Assembly: GCA_965268555.1 (NCBI GenBank)
Contig: OZ254174.1
Span: forward strand, 1,302,001 to 1,366,000
DNA from: AAA044-D11 sp965268555
GTDB taxonomy: Bacteria > Actinomycetota > Actinomycetes > Nanopelagicales > Nanopelagicaceae
Direction: 5' to 3'
Length of the DNA: 64,000 bases
Part shown: one piece after another, positions 7,850 through 17,417 of the stretch
How positions within the stretch are numbered: position 1 is the first letter of the stretch
Layout of the letters: the number at the start of each line of letters is the position of its first letter
Made by a program: the position numbers and the translations under genes
The notes under the pieces: model-generated
What the model was told of the DNA's origin: nothing
Databases searched by the model: none
What the model saw: only the letters and a program-made list of their open reading frames with translations

Positions 7850-8073
7850 TTTATCTGCGCTTCTTTCTCTGGTTTAACAACGGGACTAGCTTTTGTGGTG
7901 AAACTTTCTAGAAGTAATTTTACTTCTGATTCCTTATATCGATAGTGGCGGCCCGCGGTTTTAATGATTGTTAATTGGCCTTGGGCTGCCCAACGATTTA
8001 TGGTCTTTGGGCCGACTCGAAAAAGTTTTGCAACTTCAGCTGCAGTTAGTAAAACTTCTTGTTCGCCGATCAT
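7846..8073 (-). CDS. bldC: BldC-like MerR-family DNA-binding protein
   Basis: 75 aa, a single winged helix-turn-helix of the MerR type with no effector domain: LLTAAEVAKLFRVGPKTINRWAAQGQLTII followed by a wing with RHYRYKESEVKLLL. That is the BldC architecture; in Streptomyces BldC binds head-to-tail on direct repeats and controls development. In a unicellular actinobacterium the targets are unknown. It lies 18 bp downstream of the conserved unknown gene and overlaps DUF5302 by 4 bp. Confidence 0.9.
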   Translation of the reverse strand: MIGEQEVLLTAAEVAKLFRVGPKTINRWAAQGQLTIIKTAGRHYRYKESEVKLLLESFTTKASPVVKPEKEAQIK

Positions 8074-8091
8074 TTGGCAATCCTAACTCAA

Positions 8092-8910
8092 TCAAGTTGC
8101 GGCTTCGAAGGCTGAAACCTTGCGCCACCTTGAAATTAAGCGCTCATAACCGACTCCAGCTTTTGCGCCATCGCCAGTAGATAGGCCAGATAGTGAAAGT
8201 TGAATATCTTCGATAGAGCTATCGGCTTCTAGGCCATCTTCACCATCATCGATTAATACTTTTTCCAGATATGCGGCTAAGCCGCCGTAATCAACTTCGA
8301 CAATTGATTGAGGATGAAAGAGTGACATCCATTCAAGTAAGTCGGCGATTTCACCTTCGATTGGGCCGTTGCCAAATGCCGAGACAACTGATTGATGAGT
8401 AAACATGCAACGCGCTTTGGCGTTTGCAATCGAGGTGCGCATTACGGTGAATGGGCCATCATCGGATTGGCCGCGCAGACGATCTTCTGGTTGGAAGAGT
8501 GAGAACCAACGAGGTGGCACCATCCAAGTTTCGGTGATGATGTGTGGGACTTTATCTTCGATCGCTTCGGAATTTATATTTATTGCTTCTTCGATGTTGT
8601 CGGGGACGAAAAATTTTGCGACGGGAAGTGGGAGTGAATTTTTGAAATCATCGAGGGCGGCCCAAACTCTTGCTGCAGTTGACCAAGGGCAGATATAGCG
8701 CTTGCCTTCCCATTCCAGAATATGTGCGCCATCTGGTTTTAGTGCGGGTGGTTCGGTAATTATGGTGCGACGAAGTGCGCGCGATTGTTCATCTTTACTT
8801 GTGGTTGTGGTGATTGGAATTGATTCCCAACGCAGAACTTCAGCTGGGGAGAATGCAGAAAGAGGTTCGTAGATTCGAAGTGATGCTACGTACGGTGTTG
8901 GGTTAAGCAC
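8092..8910 (-). CDS. Conserved actinobacterial protein of unknown function (bldC neighbour)
   Basis: 272 aa, soluble, with no signal peptide or membrane segment. I do not recognise a catalytic motif. Visible blocks are PYVASLRIYEPLSAF near the N-terminus, ILEWEGKRYICPWSTAARVWAAL in the middle, WMVPPRWFSLFQPEDR, and an acidic region with GLAAYLEKVLIDDGEDG. The frame opens further upstream (to 8976), but those residues would lie across the DUF3073 gene. GTG at 8910 puts the start just before the LNPTPYVASLRIYEP block with an 8-bp overlap onto DUF3073, so I prefer it. Its fixed place between DUF3073 and bldC suggests a linked role, but none can be named. Confidence 0.72.
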   Translation of the reverse strand: MLNPTPYVASLRIYEPLSAFSPAEVLRWESIPITTTTSKDEQSRALRRTIITEPPALKPDGAHILEWEGKRYICPWSTAARVWAALDDFKNSLPLPVAKFFVPDNIEEAININSEAIEDKVPHIITETWMVPPRWFSLFQPEDRLRGQSDDGPFTVMRTSIANAKARCMFTHQSVVSAFGNGPIEGEIADLLEWMSLFHPQSIVEVDYGGLAAYLEKVLIDDGEDGLEADSSIEDIQLSLSGLSTGDGAKAGVGYERLISRWRKVSAFEAAT

Positions 8911-9079
8911 GTGCGATGTAGTTGCCCTCGGCAAATGGATCGTCGTCGTTTTCGTTCTGCTCTTGTGAAACTTCACCGTGGAGTTCTTTAGAAAGACGCT
9001 CTAAATCCATTTCGGTATTTGAATATTTCAAATCACGAGCTACTCGTGTGGCTTTTGCTTTTTGTCGGCCTCGCCCCAT
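8903..9079 (-). CDS. DUF3073 small protein
   Basis: 58 aa. The N-terminus MGRGRQKAKATRVARDLKYS is the hallmark of DUF3073, a small basic protein confined to actinobacteria; the C-terminus is acidic (ENDDDPFAEGNYIARA). Function unknown. It lies 52 bp downstream of purM and overlaps the next gene by 8 bp. An AAGGAGG-like Shine-Dalgarno site (plus-strand 9089-9093, CTCCTT) sits upstream of the ATG. Confidence 0.88.
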   Translation of the reverse strand: MGRGRQKAKATRVARDLKYSNTEMDLERLSKELHGEVSQEQNENDDDPFAEGNYIARA

Positions 9080-9131
9080 GCGCGTGACCTCCTTATCGCT
9101 TTATAAGTTATGAGTTCTTCAGACCCGAAGG

Positions 9132-10217
9132 TTATCGCGCTTGGAAGGTGGCTTCCAACGCGGATTCACCATTTTGAGTATGGGCGGCTGTGAGATTCCC
9201 ATCAATATTGGTCTGAATTACGCCTGCGGCCCAGGCCTTCATTCCGCGTGCAGCCAAGCTTCGGATGGTCAGATCGGCGGCCTCGGGTGCGACGATGGCG
9301 GCCATACCGATGCCGCAGTTCCAGGTGCGTTCCATATCGGCTTGGGGAACGCCGCCAACTTCGGCCAAATATTGCATCTCAATTGGCAGGGCCCAAGTCG
9401 ATCTGTCATAGACCGCTTTTAGCCCGGCAGGAATAACGCGAGCAGTATTGTCGGCAATGCCGCCGCCAGTGATGTGGGTGAATGCGTGGAGGCTTTCTTT
9501 TAGGCCGTTGATTAGTGCAAGGCAATCGAGTGAATAAATTTCAGTTGGGGTAAGTAGAACTTCGCCGAGAGTTTTTGAAAAGTTTTGTGGGGTGTCGCTT
9601 AGTTTTAGATTTTTAGTTTTTAGGATGTGGCGAACAAGTGAGAAACCATTTGCGTGGATGCCACTTGCGGGCATTGCGATGATGACATCGCCGGCTTTAA
9701 CTTTTTCTGCGCCAAGAAGATTTTTGAAATCAACTGCGCCTGTGGCTGCGCCAGCAATATCGAATTCATCTTCGCCAAGTAAACCTGGGTGTTCGGCGGT
9801 TTCCCCGCCAACAAGTGCGGTGCCAGCTTTGGCACAACCTTTTGCAATACCGGAAACTATTTCGGCAATGCGATCTGGGAATACTTTTCCAACTGCGATG
9901 TAATCGGTCATGAAGAGTGGTTCGGCCCCGCAAACAACTAAATCATCGACGACCATCGCAACTAGATCTTCACCGATGGTGTCGTATTTCCCGAGTTGGC
10001 GAGCGATTTCAGTTTTTGTTCCGACGCCATCTGTTGATGTTGCGAGAAGTGGGCGGTTAAATTTTTTGAGCGCGCTGACATCAAATAGCCCAGCAAAACC
10101 GCCGATATCACCGATAACTTCGGGGCGACGGGCTTTTTTCAGGTGTTCTTTCATTAATTGCACGGCGAGATCGCCCGCATCAATATCTACACCTGCTTGG
10201 CTATAAGTGCTGGTCAT
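9132..10217 (-). CDS. purM: Phosphoribosylformylglycinamidine cyclo-ligase (AIR synthetase)
   Basis: 361 aa. It converts FGAM and ATP to AIR, the fifth step of IMP synthesis. PurM-fold features are the N-terminal YSQAGVDIDAGDLAVQLMK, LLATSTDGVGTKTEIA, VAMVVDDLVVCGAEPLFMTDY, GGETAEHPG, ASGIHANGFSLVR and HITGGGIADNTARVIP. Complete. The start overlaps the purF stop by 4 bp, so the two are translationally coupled. Confidence 0.97.
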   Translation of the reverse strand: MTSTYSQAGVDIDAGDLAVQLMKEHLKKARRPEVIGDIGGFAGLFDVSALKKFNRPLLATSTDGVGTKTEIARQLGKYDTIGEDLVAMVVDDLVVCGAEPLFMTDYIAVGKVFPDRIAEIVSGIAKGCAKAGTALVGGETAEHPGLLGEDEFDIAGAATGAVDFKNLLGAEKVKAGDVIIAMPASGIHANGFSLVRHILKTKNLKLSDTPQNFSKTLGEVLLTPTEIYSLDCLALINGLKESLHAFTHITGGGIADNTARVIPAGLKAVYDRSTWALPIEMQYLAEVGGVPQADMERTWNCGIGMAAIVAPEAADLTIRSLAARGMKAWAAGVIQTNIDGNLTAAHTQNGESALEATFQAR

Positions 10218-11686
10218 TCGTAGCGGTTCACAACTTCAAGTAAATTTTTGCCAGCAGAAAGATCAGTTGGAATTTGAATTGGATATTTTCCCGTGAAGCA
10301 TGCGTTGCAAAGATTCTCTTCAGCGATTGTTGTTGCGGCAACTAAGCCTTCCATTGAAACGTAACCAAGGGAATCGGCACCGATAGATCTGCGAATTTCT
10401 TCGACCTCTAAACCGGCAGCAATTAGCTCTGCGCGCGATGCGAAATCGATTCCGTAGTAACAAGGCCATTTAACTGGTGGCGAAGAGATGCGGACGTGGA
10501 TTTCAAGGGCGCCGGCTTCGCGCAACATCCGGACCAATGCGCGTTGAGTATTTCCGCGAACGATTGAATCGTCGACAACAACAATCTTCTTTCCTTCGAT
10601 TATGTCGCGAAGTGGATTTAATTTTAAGCGGATACCAAGTTGGCGAATAGTTTGGCTTGGTTGGATAAATGTGCGACCAACATAAGAATTTTTTACTAAG
10701 CCCATGCCATATGGAATTCCGGATGCTTTGGCATAACCAATTGCGGCCGGTGTTCCAGATTCTGGAACTGGGATTACTAAATCAGCTTCGACTGGATGTT
10801 CTTTTGCCAGTTGTTCGCCAACTGCAACGCGTGTGGCATGAACATTGCGACCAGAAATTGAAGTATCGGGGCGAGCTAGATAAACATATTCAAAGATGCA
10901 ACCTTTTGGTTCGGGCTTTGCCCAATGATGTGAGCGCAGGCCATTTTGATCAATCGCTATAAATTCACCGGGTTCAACTTCGCGGACAAAGGAAGCACCG
11001 ACAATGTCGAGTGCAGCAGATTCGGATGCAACAACCCAACCATGTTCTAGTTTTCCGATTACAAGCGGGCGCACTCCGTGGTGATCGCGGGCGGCATACA
11101 AAGTGTGTTCATCCATGAAAACAAGTGAGAACGCGCCTTTTAATTGTGGCAAGACTTCAAGGGCGGATGATTCGAAATTCTTTCCTTCTTGGGCTGCGAT
11201 AAGTGCGGTCATGATTTCGGTATCGGTTGTTGCGTGCAAACCGTCATCGTTCTTTTCAGTAATTATCTTGGAAAGTTTTTCAGCTAAATCGCCGGTGTTA
11301 GTTAAATTTCCATTGTGTGCCAGGGCGAGAGTGCCGTGATTTGTTGCGCGAAGAGTTGGTTGGGCATTGTTCCAAGTACTAGAACCGGTGGTGCTATATC
11401 GGCAATGTCCGATTGCGAGATTTCCGGTAAGAGTTGCGAGATCACTTTCGGTAAATACTTGGGAGACAAGTCCCATATCTTTATAAACGAAAATACGTTC
11501 GCCATCACTTGTCGCGATACCGGCAGATTCTTGGCCGCGATGTTGCAGGGCATAGAGACCGTAGAACGTTAGCTTTGCGACTTCTTCACCGGGCGCCCAA
11601 ACGCCAAAGACGCCGCATTCATCTTGCGGCAGATATTCATCTTGGAAGAGTTCGAAAGTTAACTTTCCATCGGGGCGGCGGGCCAT
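10214..11686 (-). CDS. purF: Amidophosphoribosyltransferase
   Basis: 490 aa. It catalyses the committed step of purine synthesis, PRPP and glutamine to phosphoribosylamine. A 23-residue propeptide ends before Cys24 (QDECGVFGV), the N-terminal glutaminase nucleophile. Further features are LQHRGQESAGI, IGHCRYSTTG, the PRPP loop VVVDDSIVRGNTQ, and Cys-rich segments including CNACFTGKYPI. Propeptide and cysteines resemble the Bacillus-type iron-sulfur enzyme. It follows the SCP-like gene after 9 bp and overlaps purM. Confidence 0.97.
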   Translation of the reverse strand: MARRPDGKLTFELFQDEYLPQDECGVFGVWAPGEEVAKLTFYGLYALQHRGQESAGIATSDGERIFVYKDMGLVSQVFTESDLATLTGNLAIGHCRYSTTGSSTWNNAQPTLRATNHGTLALAHNGNLTNTGDLAEKLSKIITEKNDDGLHATTDTEIMTALIAAQEGKNFESSALEVLPQLKGAFSLVFMDEHTLYAARDHHGVRPLVIGKLEHGWVVASESAALDIVGASFVREVEPGEFIAIDQNGLRSHHWAKPEPKGCIFEYVYLARPDTSISGRNVHATRVAVGEQLAKEHPVEADLVIPVPESGTPAAIGYAKASGIPYGMGLVKNSYVGRTFIQPSQTIRQLGIRLKLNPLRDIIEGKKIVVVDDSIVRGNTQRALVRMLREAGALEIHVRISSPPVKWPCYYGIDFASRAELIAAGLEVEEIRRSIGADSLGYVSMEGLVAATTIAEENLCNACFTGKYPIQIPTDLSAGKNLLEVVNRYE

Positions 11687-11695
11687 GGCGTAATC

Positions 11696-11995
11696 CTATT
11701 TCGCGTTCGCTAGTTGTAGGAAAAGACTTGAGAGATCAGATCGTTCACCAGATGCGCTGATGCGGCCATCGCCGATTGCGTTGCTCCAAGTTATTTTGCC
11801 AGCGGAAATATCGAAGAGAACTTCGGCGCTCATCTCGACAACGTTTGGCGGTGTGCCCCGTGTGTGTTTTGGGCCTTCGACACATTGGATTGCCGAGTAA
11901 GGAGGGATGCGAAGTTCGACTGCGTGGCCGGGTGCGATTTTAGAAATCTTGGCAAGAATTTCTTTTACTTGGCTCATGATTTCGGGATCTCGCAT
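11696..11995 (-). CDS. SCP-like (sterol carrier fold) small protein
   Basis: 99 aa. Its size, the ELRIPPYSAIQCVEGPKHTRGTPPNVVEM segment and the C-terminal GRISASGERSDLSSLFL fit the actinobacterial SCP-2-like family whose genes sit beside purine genes. A family role in lipid or hydrophobic ligand binding is presumed; no biochemical role is known to me. Embedded in the purine operon: 2 bp after purL and 9 bp before purF. Confidence 0.75.
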   Translation of the reverse strand: MRDPEIMSQVKEILAKISKIAPGHAVELRIPPYSAIQCVEGPKHTRGTPPNVVEMSAEVLFDISAGKITWSNAIGDGRISASGERSDLSSLFLQLANAK

Positions 11996-11997
11996 AT

Positions 11998-14223
11998 TTA
12001 GCCGAATAACTTCGGGAAAGTTTCGGTGTGGGCTTTAGAAAGTTCTTCGATTGAAATTACAGTCTGATTGATTTCAAGATCAGTGCCACCGGTTGTGCCA
12101 ATTTTGTAGATTGGAATTTGGTATTTGCCGGCGAGAGAGACAATATTGTTTGTTGCTGTGCTTTTGATTGCGACAAGAACGCGACCAGGGGTTTCACTGA
12201 ACAAGGCATTTGCGACATCATTTAGATCGACGCGAGCACCAATCTTGTTCTTTAAAACAGATTCAACGAGAGTTGCAGCTAGGCCACCATTTGAAACATC
12301 GTGGGCAGATTCAAAGATTGGTTGGCCGTCGAGTAGAAAATTAACTAAGCGTTTTTCCATATCAAGATCGGCTACTGGCGATGCGTTTCCGATTTCACCG
12401 TGGAGATAAGCCCATTCACTTCCAGATAAATTGCTGTTGTATTTTCCGATTACATAAAGATCTAAGTCTGCCGATGGAATTCCCATTGGAGTGCGTGCGC
12501 GAACATCTTGGATAACACCTAGAACACCGATGACTGGTGTCGGCAAGATTGCTACATCACCAGTCTGGTTATAGAACGAGACGTTACCGCCAGTAATTGG
12601 CAGACCAAGTTCGAGAGCGGCATCTGCTAAACCGCGAACGGTTTCGGCGAATTGCCACATCACACCTGGATCTTCGGGTGAACCAAAGTTCAGACAGTTT
12701 GTTACGGCCAATGGTTTAGCCCCTGAAGTAGCTATATTTCGGCAACTTTCGGCTAACGCCAACTTCGCACCTTCATATGGATCGAGATAAGACCAACGGG
12801 CATTTGCATCGGTAGAAACTGCAACACCGAGATGAGTTTTATCATCGATACGAATTAGGCCAGAGTCTTCGGGTTGGGCGAGAACGGTATTGCCTTGAAC
12901 ATATTTATCGTATTGCGATGTCACCCAAGATTTATCTGCGATGTTTGGGCTCGAAATTAATTTTAGAATTGCGGCTTTGATTTCATCGGCATCGGTTGGA
13001 AGTGGAACGGTGAAAGAAGATTTTGCTAGTTCATCAACATAAGCTGGCTTTTTAATTGGACGGTTATAGACCGGGCCGTCGTGGGCAACAGTGCGAGGTG
13101 GAACATCAACAATTAGTTCGCCATTAAATGTAATGTGTAGACGATCACCGCTGGTGACTTCACCGATTACGGTTGCGGTGACATCCCATTTCTTGCAGAT
13201 TGCCATAAATTGTTTAATCTTTTCCGGCGCCACGATTGCGCACATGCGTTCTTGGGATTCGCTCATCAGGATTTCTTCTGGCGAAAGCGAAGGATCGCGC
13301 AACGGAACTTTCTCGAGATTAATTTGCATACCGCCGCTGCCGGCAGATGCGAGTTCGCTGGTTGCACAAGAAAGTCCGGCGCCACCAAGATCTTGAATAC
13401 CGATAACTAAATCTGCTTTGAAGATTTCAAGACAGCATTCAATCAAAACTTTTTCAGCGAATGGATCGCCAACTTGAACAGATGGGCGCTTTGTTGGTTT
13501 TGCTTCGTTGAAAGTTTCGGATGCTAGAACTGAAACACCACCGATGCCATCGCCACCAGTTTTTGCACCGAAGAGAACAACTAAATTGCCGGTGCCATGC
13601 GCAGTCGCAAGCTTGATATCTTCATGTTTCATAACACCTACGCAAAGTGCATTAACTAATGGGTTTCCGGCATAGGTTTCATCGAAAACAATTTCGCCAC
13701 CGATATTTGGCAGACCTAAACAATTTCCGTAACCACCGATTCCAGCGACAATTCCGGGAAGTACACGACGAGTGTCAGGTGCATCAGCAAGGCCAAAGCG
13801 AAGTGGATCCATAACTGCAATTGGTCGGGCGCCCATCGTCAAAATATCGCGGACGATGCCACCAACGCCGGTTGCGGCGCCTTGATAGGGCTCGATGAAA
13901 GATGGGTGGTTGTGGGATTCGATTTTAAAAGTTATCGCGTAATTCTGTCCGATATCAACAACGCCAGCATTTTCACCGATGCCAACAAGAAGAGCTTCTG
14001 ACTTAACAGCCTTTTCGCCGAATTGTTTTAAATGTACCTTGGAAGATTTGTAAGAACAATGTTCAGACCACATGACGGAATACATCGCAAGCTCGCTTGA
14101 AGTTGGACGGCGACCAAGAATTGTTTTGATGCGCGCGTATTCATCATCCTTAAGTCCGAGTTCGGCAAATGGTTGAGTTGTGTTTGGGTTTTCGGTAGCG
14201 GCTTTTACTGTATCTAGTGACAT
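11998..14223 (-). CDS. purL: Phosphoribosylformylglycinamidine synthase, large subunit
   Basis: 741 aa, the short (small-type) PurL that needs PurS and PurQ. It amidates FGAR to FGAM with ATP. Motifs: MWSEHCSYKSSK near residue 50, FKIESHNHPSFIEPYQGAATGVGG, GGEIVFDETY, QDLGGAGLSCATSELA, MSESQERM, NCLNFGSPE and AHDVSNGGLAATL. Two PurM-like halves are seen. It overlaps purQ by 1 bp, consistent with complex assembly. Complete. Confidence 0.97.
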   Translation of the reverse strand: MSLDTVKAATENPNTTQPFAELGLKDDEYARIKTILGRRPTSSELAMYSVMWSEHCSYKSSKVHLKQFGEKAVKSEALLVGIGENAGVVDIGQNYAITFKIESHNHPSFIEPYQGAATGVGGIVRDILTMGARPIAVMDPLRFGLADAPDTRRVLPGIVAGIGGYGNCLGLPNIGGEIVFDETYAGNPLVNALCVGVMKHEDIKLATAHGTGNLVVLFGAKTGGDGIGGVSVLASETFNEAKPTKRPSVQVGDPFAEKVLIECCLEIFKADLVIGIQDLGGAGLSCATSELASAGSGGMQINLEKVPLRDPSLSPEEILMSESQERMCAIVAPEKIKQFMAICKKWDVTATVIGEVTSGDRLHITFNGELIVDVPPRTVAHDGPVYNRPIKKPAYVDELAKSSFTVPLPTDADEIKAAILKLISSPNIADKSWVTSQYDKYVQGNTVLAQPEDSGLIRIDDKTHLGVAVSTDANARWSYLDPYEGAKLALAESCRNIATSGAKPLAVTNCLNFGSPEDPGVMWQFAETVRGLADAALELGLPITGGNVSFYNQTGDVAILPTPVIGVLGVIQDVRARTPMGIPSADLDLYVIGKYNSNLSGSEWAYLHGEIGNASPVADLDMEKRLVNFLLDGQPIFESAHDVSNGGLAATLVESVLKNKIGARVDLNDVANALFSETPGRVLVAIKSTATNNIVSLAGKYQIPIYKIGTTGGTDLEINQTVISIEELSKAHTETFPKLFG

Positions 14224-14900
14224 TAGCGACCAACTAATTGTTGTAGAGCCGATGTGAAAAATGTTAGGCCATCAGTGCTTGGACCAGTTAAAGCTTCGAT
14301 TGCATGTTCTGGGTGCGGCATAAGTCCGACAACATTGCCGCGTTCATTTGAAATTCCGGCAATTAGATTTCGAGAACCATTTGGATCGAAATCAAGGTAA
14401 CGTGCAATTACGCGCCCTTCGCTCTCTAACATGTTCAAAGTTTCATCATCACATTGGAACGAGCCTTCACCATTTTTAAGTGGAATTAGGATCTCTTGGC
14501 CTGGCTTAAAGCCGCTGGTCCATATGGTCTTTGTGTTCTCGATCTTTAACTTCTGATCGCGACATAAAAAGTGCAGATTGCTGTTGCGGGTAAGTGCGCC
14601 CGGAAGCAGGTGTGATTCGCAGAGAACTTGGAAGCCGTTACAGATTCCGAGAACTGGAAAGCCGTGATTTGCGGCGGTAACAATTGAATTCATGATTGGT
14701 GCAAAGCGTGCGATTGCGCCACAGCGCAGATAATCTCCGTAAGAAAATCCACCGGGTAGAACGACTGCTTGAACTTCTTTTAAATCATCGCTGGCGTGAA
14801 AAAGTGGAACTGCGGTACCGCCGGCCATTTCAACTGCGCGGGCAGCATCGCGATCATCGAGTGAACCTGGAAAGGTAACAACGCCGACGCGAAATGACAT
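14223..14900 (-). CDS. purQ: Phosphoribosylformylglycinamidine synthase, glutaminase subunit
   Basis: 225 aa class I glutamine amidotransferase. It releases ammonia from glutamine for PurL. Motifs: VVTFPGSLDDRD at the N-terminus, VLPGGFSYGDYLR, the nucleophile Cys in VLGICNGFQVL, and the His/Glu pair in MPHPEHAIE. It overlaps both purS and purL by 1 bp. Confidence 0.97.
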   Translation of the reverse strand: MSFRVGVVTFPGSLDDRDAARAVEMAGGTAVPLFHASDDLKEVQAVVLPGGFSYGDYLRCGAIARFAPIMNSIVTAANHGFPVLGICNGFQVLCESHLLPGALTRNSNLHFLCRDQKLKIENTKTIWTSGFKPGQEILIPLKNGEGSFQCDDETLNMLESEGRVIARYLDFDPNGSRNLIAGISNERGNVVGLMPHPEHAIEALTGPSTDGLTFFTSALQQLVGR

Positions 14901-15154
14901 TACTTCTCAACTTTCACAACATAAGTTTCGATAACTGGATTAGATAGAAGTGTTTCCGCAGCTTTTTCGACTTCGGCCATTTGTGCTGGAGTTGGTTCGC
15001 CATCGATTTCGATTTCAAAACGTTTTCCTTGGCGTACTGATTTTGCTGTCTTAAAGGAGGTAAAACCTAAACGTGGCAGAGCTGATGCAACGGCTTGTCC
15101 TTGGGGATCCAAGATTTCGGGCTTCAACATAACCTCAACAATTATCTTCGCCAT
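14900..15154 (-). CDS. purS: Phosphoribosylformylglycinamidine synthase subunit PurS
   Basis: 84 aa, the normal length for PurS, the small dimeric subunit that bridges PurL and PurQ. Typical elements are VEVMLKPEILDPQGQAVASALPRLG and RQGKRFEIEIDGE. It lies 2 bp downstream of purC and overlaps purQ by 1 bp. Confidence 0.96.
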   Translation of the reverse strand: MAKIIVEVMLKPEILDPQGQAVASALPRLGFTSFKTAKSVRQGKRFEIEIDGEPTPAQMAEVEKAAETLLSNPVIETYVVKVEK

Positions 15155-15156
15155 GA

Positions 15157-15999
15157 TCAGAACTTCCTTCCGGTGATTAACTCATATGCACTTGTGTAAC
15201 GCTCTTGCGTCTTTGCAACGACGTCATCGGGAAGTGGCGGTGGATTGCTATTTCGATCCCAACCGGAATTTATTAACCAGTCACGAACAAATTGTTTATC
15301 GTAAGAATAATGAGTATCGGGTTCCCAGAACCGCGATGAATCAGGAGTTAAGGCTTCATCGCCTAGGCAAATCATGCCAGATGGATCGATGCCAAATTCG
15401 AATTTAGTGTCGGCCAGGATGATGCCTTTTCTCTGGGCGAGATCATGGGCCTTGGAATATAAGGCGAGCGTTAACTTCTTTAGGATTTCGGCCGCTTGTT
15501 CGCCGATTATCTCTTCGCACTTTTCAAAGGTGATGTTCTCATCGTGTTCGCCATCTTCAGCTTTTGTTGCTGGCGTGAAGATTGGTGTTGGCAACTTTGA
15601 ACCATCGGTGAGACCAGCAGGTAATTTAATTCCGCAAACAGTTTGTGATTTTTGATATTCCACCCAACCAGATCCAGCTAAATAACCACGTGCAACGCAT
15701 TCAACTGGAAACATAATTAGCGGTTTAACAATTACTGCACGCCCCGCAACTTCGGCGGGAACATCGGTTGAAACAATGTGGTTTGGTACTACATCTTTTA
15801 ATTGATCAAACCAGAATAACGAGAGCTGAGTAAGTAGCTTTCCTTTATTTGGAATTGGTGTTGGCAAGATGTAATCGAAAGCTGAGATTCGATCGGATGC
15901 AACAATTAAAAGTTCTTCTTTTTCATTATTTAAACGGGTATACAAATCCCGGACTTTTCCGCTGCGCAGATGTTTCCATCCGGTTAGCACGGCGGTCAC
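15157..15999 (-). CDS. purC: Phosphoribosylaminoimidazole-succinocarboxamide synthase
   Basis: 280 aa. It joins CAIR and aspartate to SAICAR with ATP. SAICAR synthetase motifs: SGKVRDLYT, LLIVASDRISAFDYILPTPIPNKG, VECVARGYLAGSGW, ILADTKFEFGIDP and DEALTPDSSRFW. The start overlaps the purB stop by 4 bp. Complete. Confidence 0.96.
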   Translation of the reverse strand: MTAVLTGWKHLRSGKVRDLYTRLNNEKEELLIVASDRISAFDYILPTPIPNKGKLLTQLSLFWFDQLKDVVPNHIVSTDVPAEVAGRAVIVKPLIMFPVECVARGYLAGSGWVEYQKSQTVCGIKLPAGLTDGSKLPTPIFTPATKAEDGEHDENITFEKCEEIIGEQAAEILKKLTLALYSKAHDLAQRKGIILADTKFEFGIDPSGMICLGDEALTPDSSRFWEPDTHYSYDKQFVRDWLINSGWDRNSNPPPLPDDVVAKTQERYTSAYELITGRKF

Positions 16000-17417
16000 C
16001 GAATTTGGCCGGGACGGTACTGCGCTGGGCGCGCATGAGCGGAAGTAATCGCATCGATGCGACTTACAACTCGCTGGGTTTGCCCTTTTGCATCGCCAGT
16101 AAATTCCAGTGGCTTTGCAAGAAGTGCGTTCAAATCTTCGAGTTTCAATGGGATTCTAGAATCATCAGCGATTGCTTGAATCATTAAATTTGGTTTGCCG
16201 GCGCGAATACCAAGTGCGGCCGCAACTGCATGTTCTTTAATAACTTCGTGCGCAACTTCGCGACCGACGCCAGCTTTTACCGCAGCCATAAGAATCTTTG
16301 TGGTTGCAAGAAATGGCAGATATTTACTTAGTTCGGCTTCGATGACATCTGGAAAGGCACCGAATTCGATAAGTACGGTCATGAAAGTTTCAATCAAACC
16401 GTCAAAGGCATAAAATGCATCTGCGATTGCAACGCGACGAACAACGCTGCAAGCAACATCGCCTTCATTCCATTGATCGCCAGAAATTTCGCCAACCATT
16501 GATGCATATCCGCGAAGCACAACAGCTAGGCCATTTACGCGTTCGCAAGAACGGGTATTCATTTTGTGAGGCATAGCGGAGGAACCAACTTGGCCAGCTT
16601 TAAAACCTTCAGTTACAAGTTCAGCGCCAGCCATCAAACGAATTGATGTAGCAAGTGAAGATGGACCGGCTGCAAGTTGAACCAGAGTTGTGATTACATC
16701 GAAATCGAATGAGCGTGGATAAATCTGGCCGGTGGAATCTAAAACGTTTTCAAAACCTAAATGCTTTGCGACTTCACCTTCAAGTTTTGCATGCGCTTCT
16801 GGCGAGCCAAGTAGGTCGATTGAATCTTGGGCGGTGCCAACTGGACCTTTGATGCCGCGGATTGGGTAGCGCGCAATTAAATTATCTAGGCGATCGTAGG
16901 CAAATAAAAGTTCTTCTGCGGCGGAGGCAAATCGTTTGCCAAGAGTTGTGATTTGGGCTGGAACGTTATGAGATCTTCCGGCAATTGGTTGATCAATATA
17001 TTTTGTGGCAAGTGTGCCAAGAAGTGAGAGAGTTGCGACCACGCGATCGCGAGAAAGAGATAGGCCATCTCGAATCTGCATTGCTTCAACGCTCTCGGTT
17101 AAATCGCGTGAAGTCATTCCCGCATGGATTGCTTCGTGGCCAGCCAGCGCGTTGAACTCTTCGATGCGAGCTTTAACATCGTGTCTAGTCTGTTTTTCGC
17201 GAGCATCGATAGAGGCTAGATCTACCTTATTAATTACTTTTTCATAATCCGCGATTACAGATTCTTCAATTTTGTGACCAAGTTTTGATTGCGCGCGCAT
17301 TACCGCGATCCACAATTTACGTTCTGAAATTATTTTTGATTCTGGCGCAAAAATTTCGCGCATCCCCGCCGATGCATATCGTTGGGCTAATAAACTCACT
17401 GGTGAATTATCTCGCAT
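15996..17417 (-). CDS. purB: Adenylosuccinate lyase
   Basis: 473 aa. It cleaves SAICAR to AICAR and adenylosuccinate to AMP, so it serves both the IMP and AMP branches. Fumarase/aspartase superfamily signature GSSAMPHKMNTRSCERV is present, with TRHDVKARIEEF and HAGMTSRDLTES. Directly adjacent to purD (0-bp gap) and overlapping purC by 4 bp. Confidence 0.96.
   Translation of the reverse strand: MRDNSPVSLLAQRYASAGMREIFAPESKIISERKLWIAVMRAQSKLGHKIEESVIADYEKVINKVDLASIDAREKQTRHDVKARIEEFNALAGHEAIHAGMTSRDLTESVEAMQIRDGLSLSRDRVVATLSLLGTLATKYIDQPIAGRSHNVPAQITTLGKRFASAAEELLFAYDRLDNLIARYPIRGIKGPVGTAQDSIDLLGSPEAHAKLEGEVAKHLGFENVLDSTGQIYPRSFDFDVITTLVQLAAGPSSLATSIRLMAGAELVTEGFKAGQVGSSAMPHKMNTRSCERVNGLAVVLRGYASMVGEISGDQWNEGDVACSVVRRVAIADAFYAFDGLIETFMTVLIEFGAFPDVIEAELSKYLPFLATTKILMAAVKAGVGREVAHEVIKEHAVAAALGIRAGKPNLMIQAIADDSRIPLKLEDLNALLAKPLEFTGDAKGQTQRVVSRIDAITSAHARPAQYRPGQIR

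Noticed and set aside
8911..8976. 22-codon N-terminal extension of the bldC-neighbour protein
   Set aside because: It runs across the DUF3073 coding region in another frame and its residues do not look like a protein start; GTG 8910 fits better.
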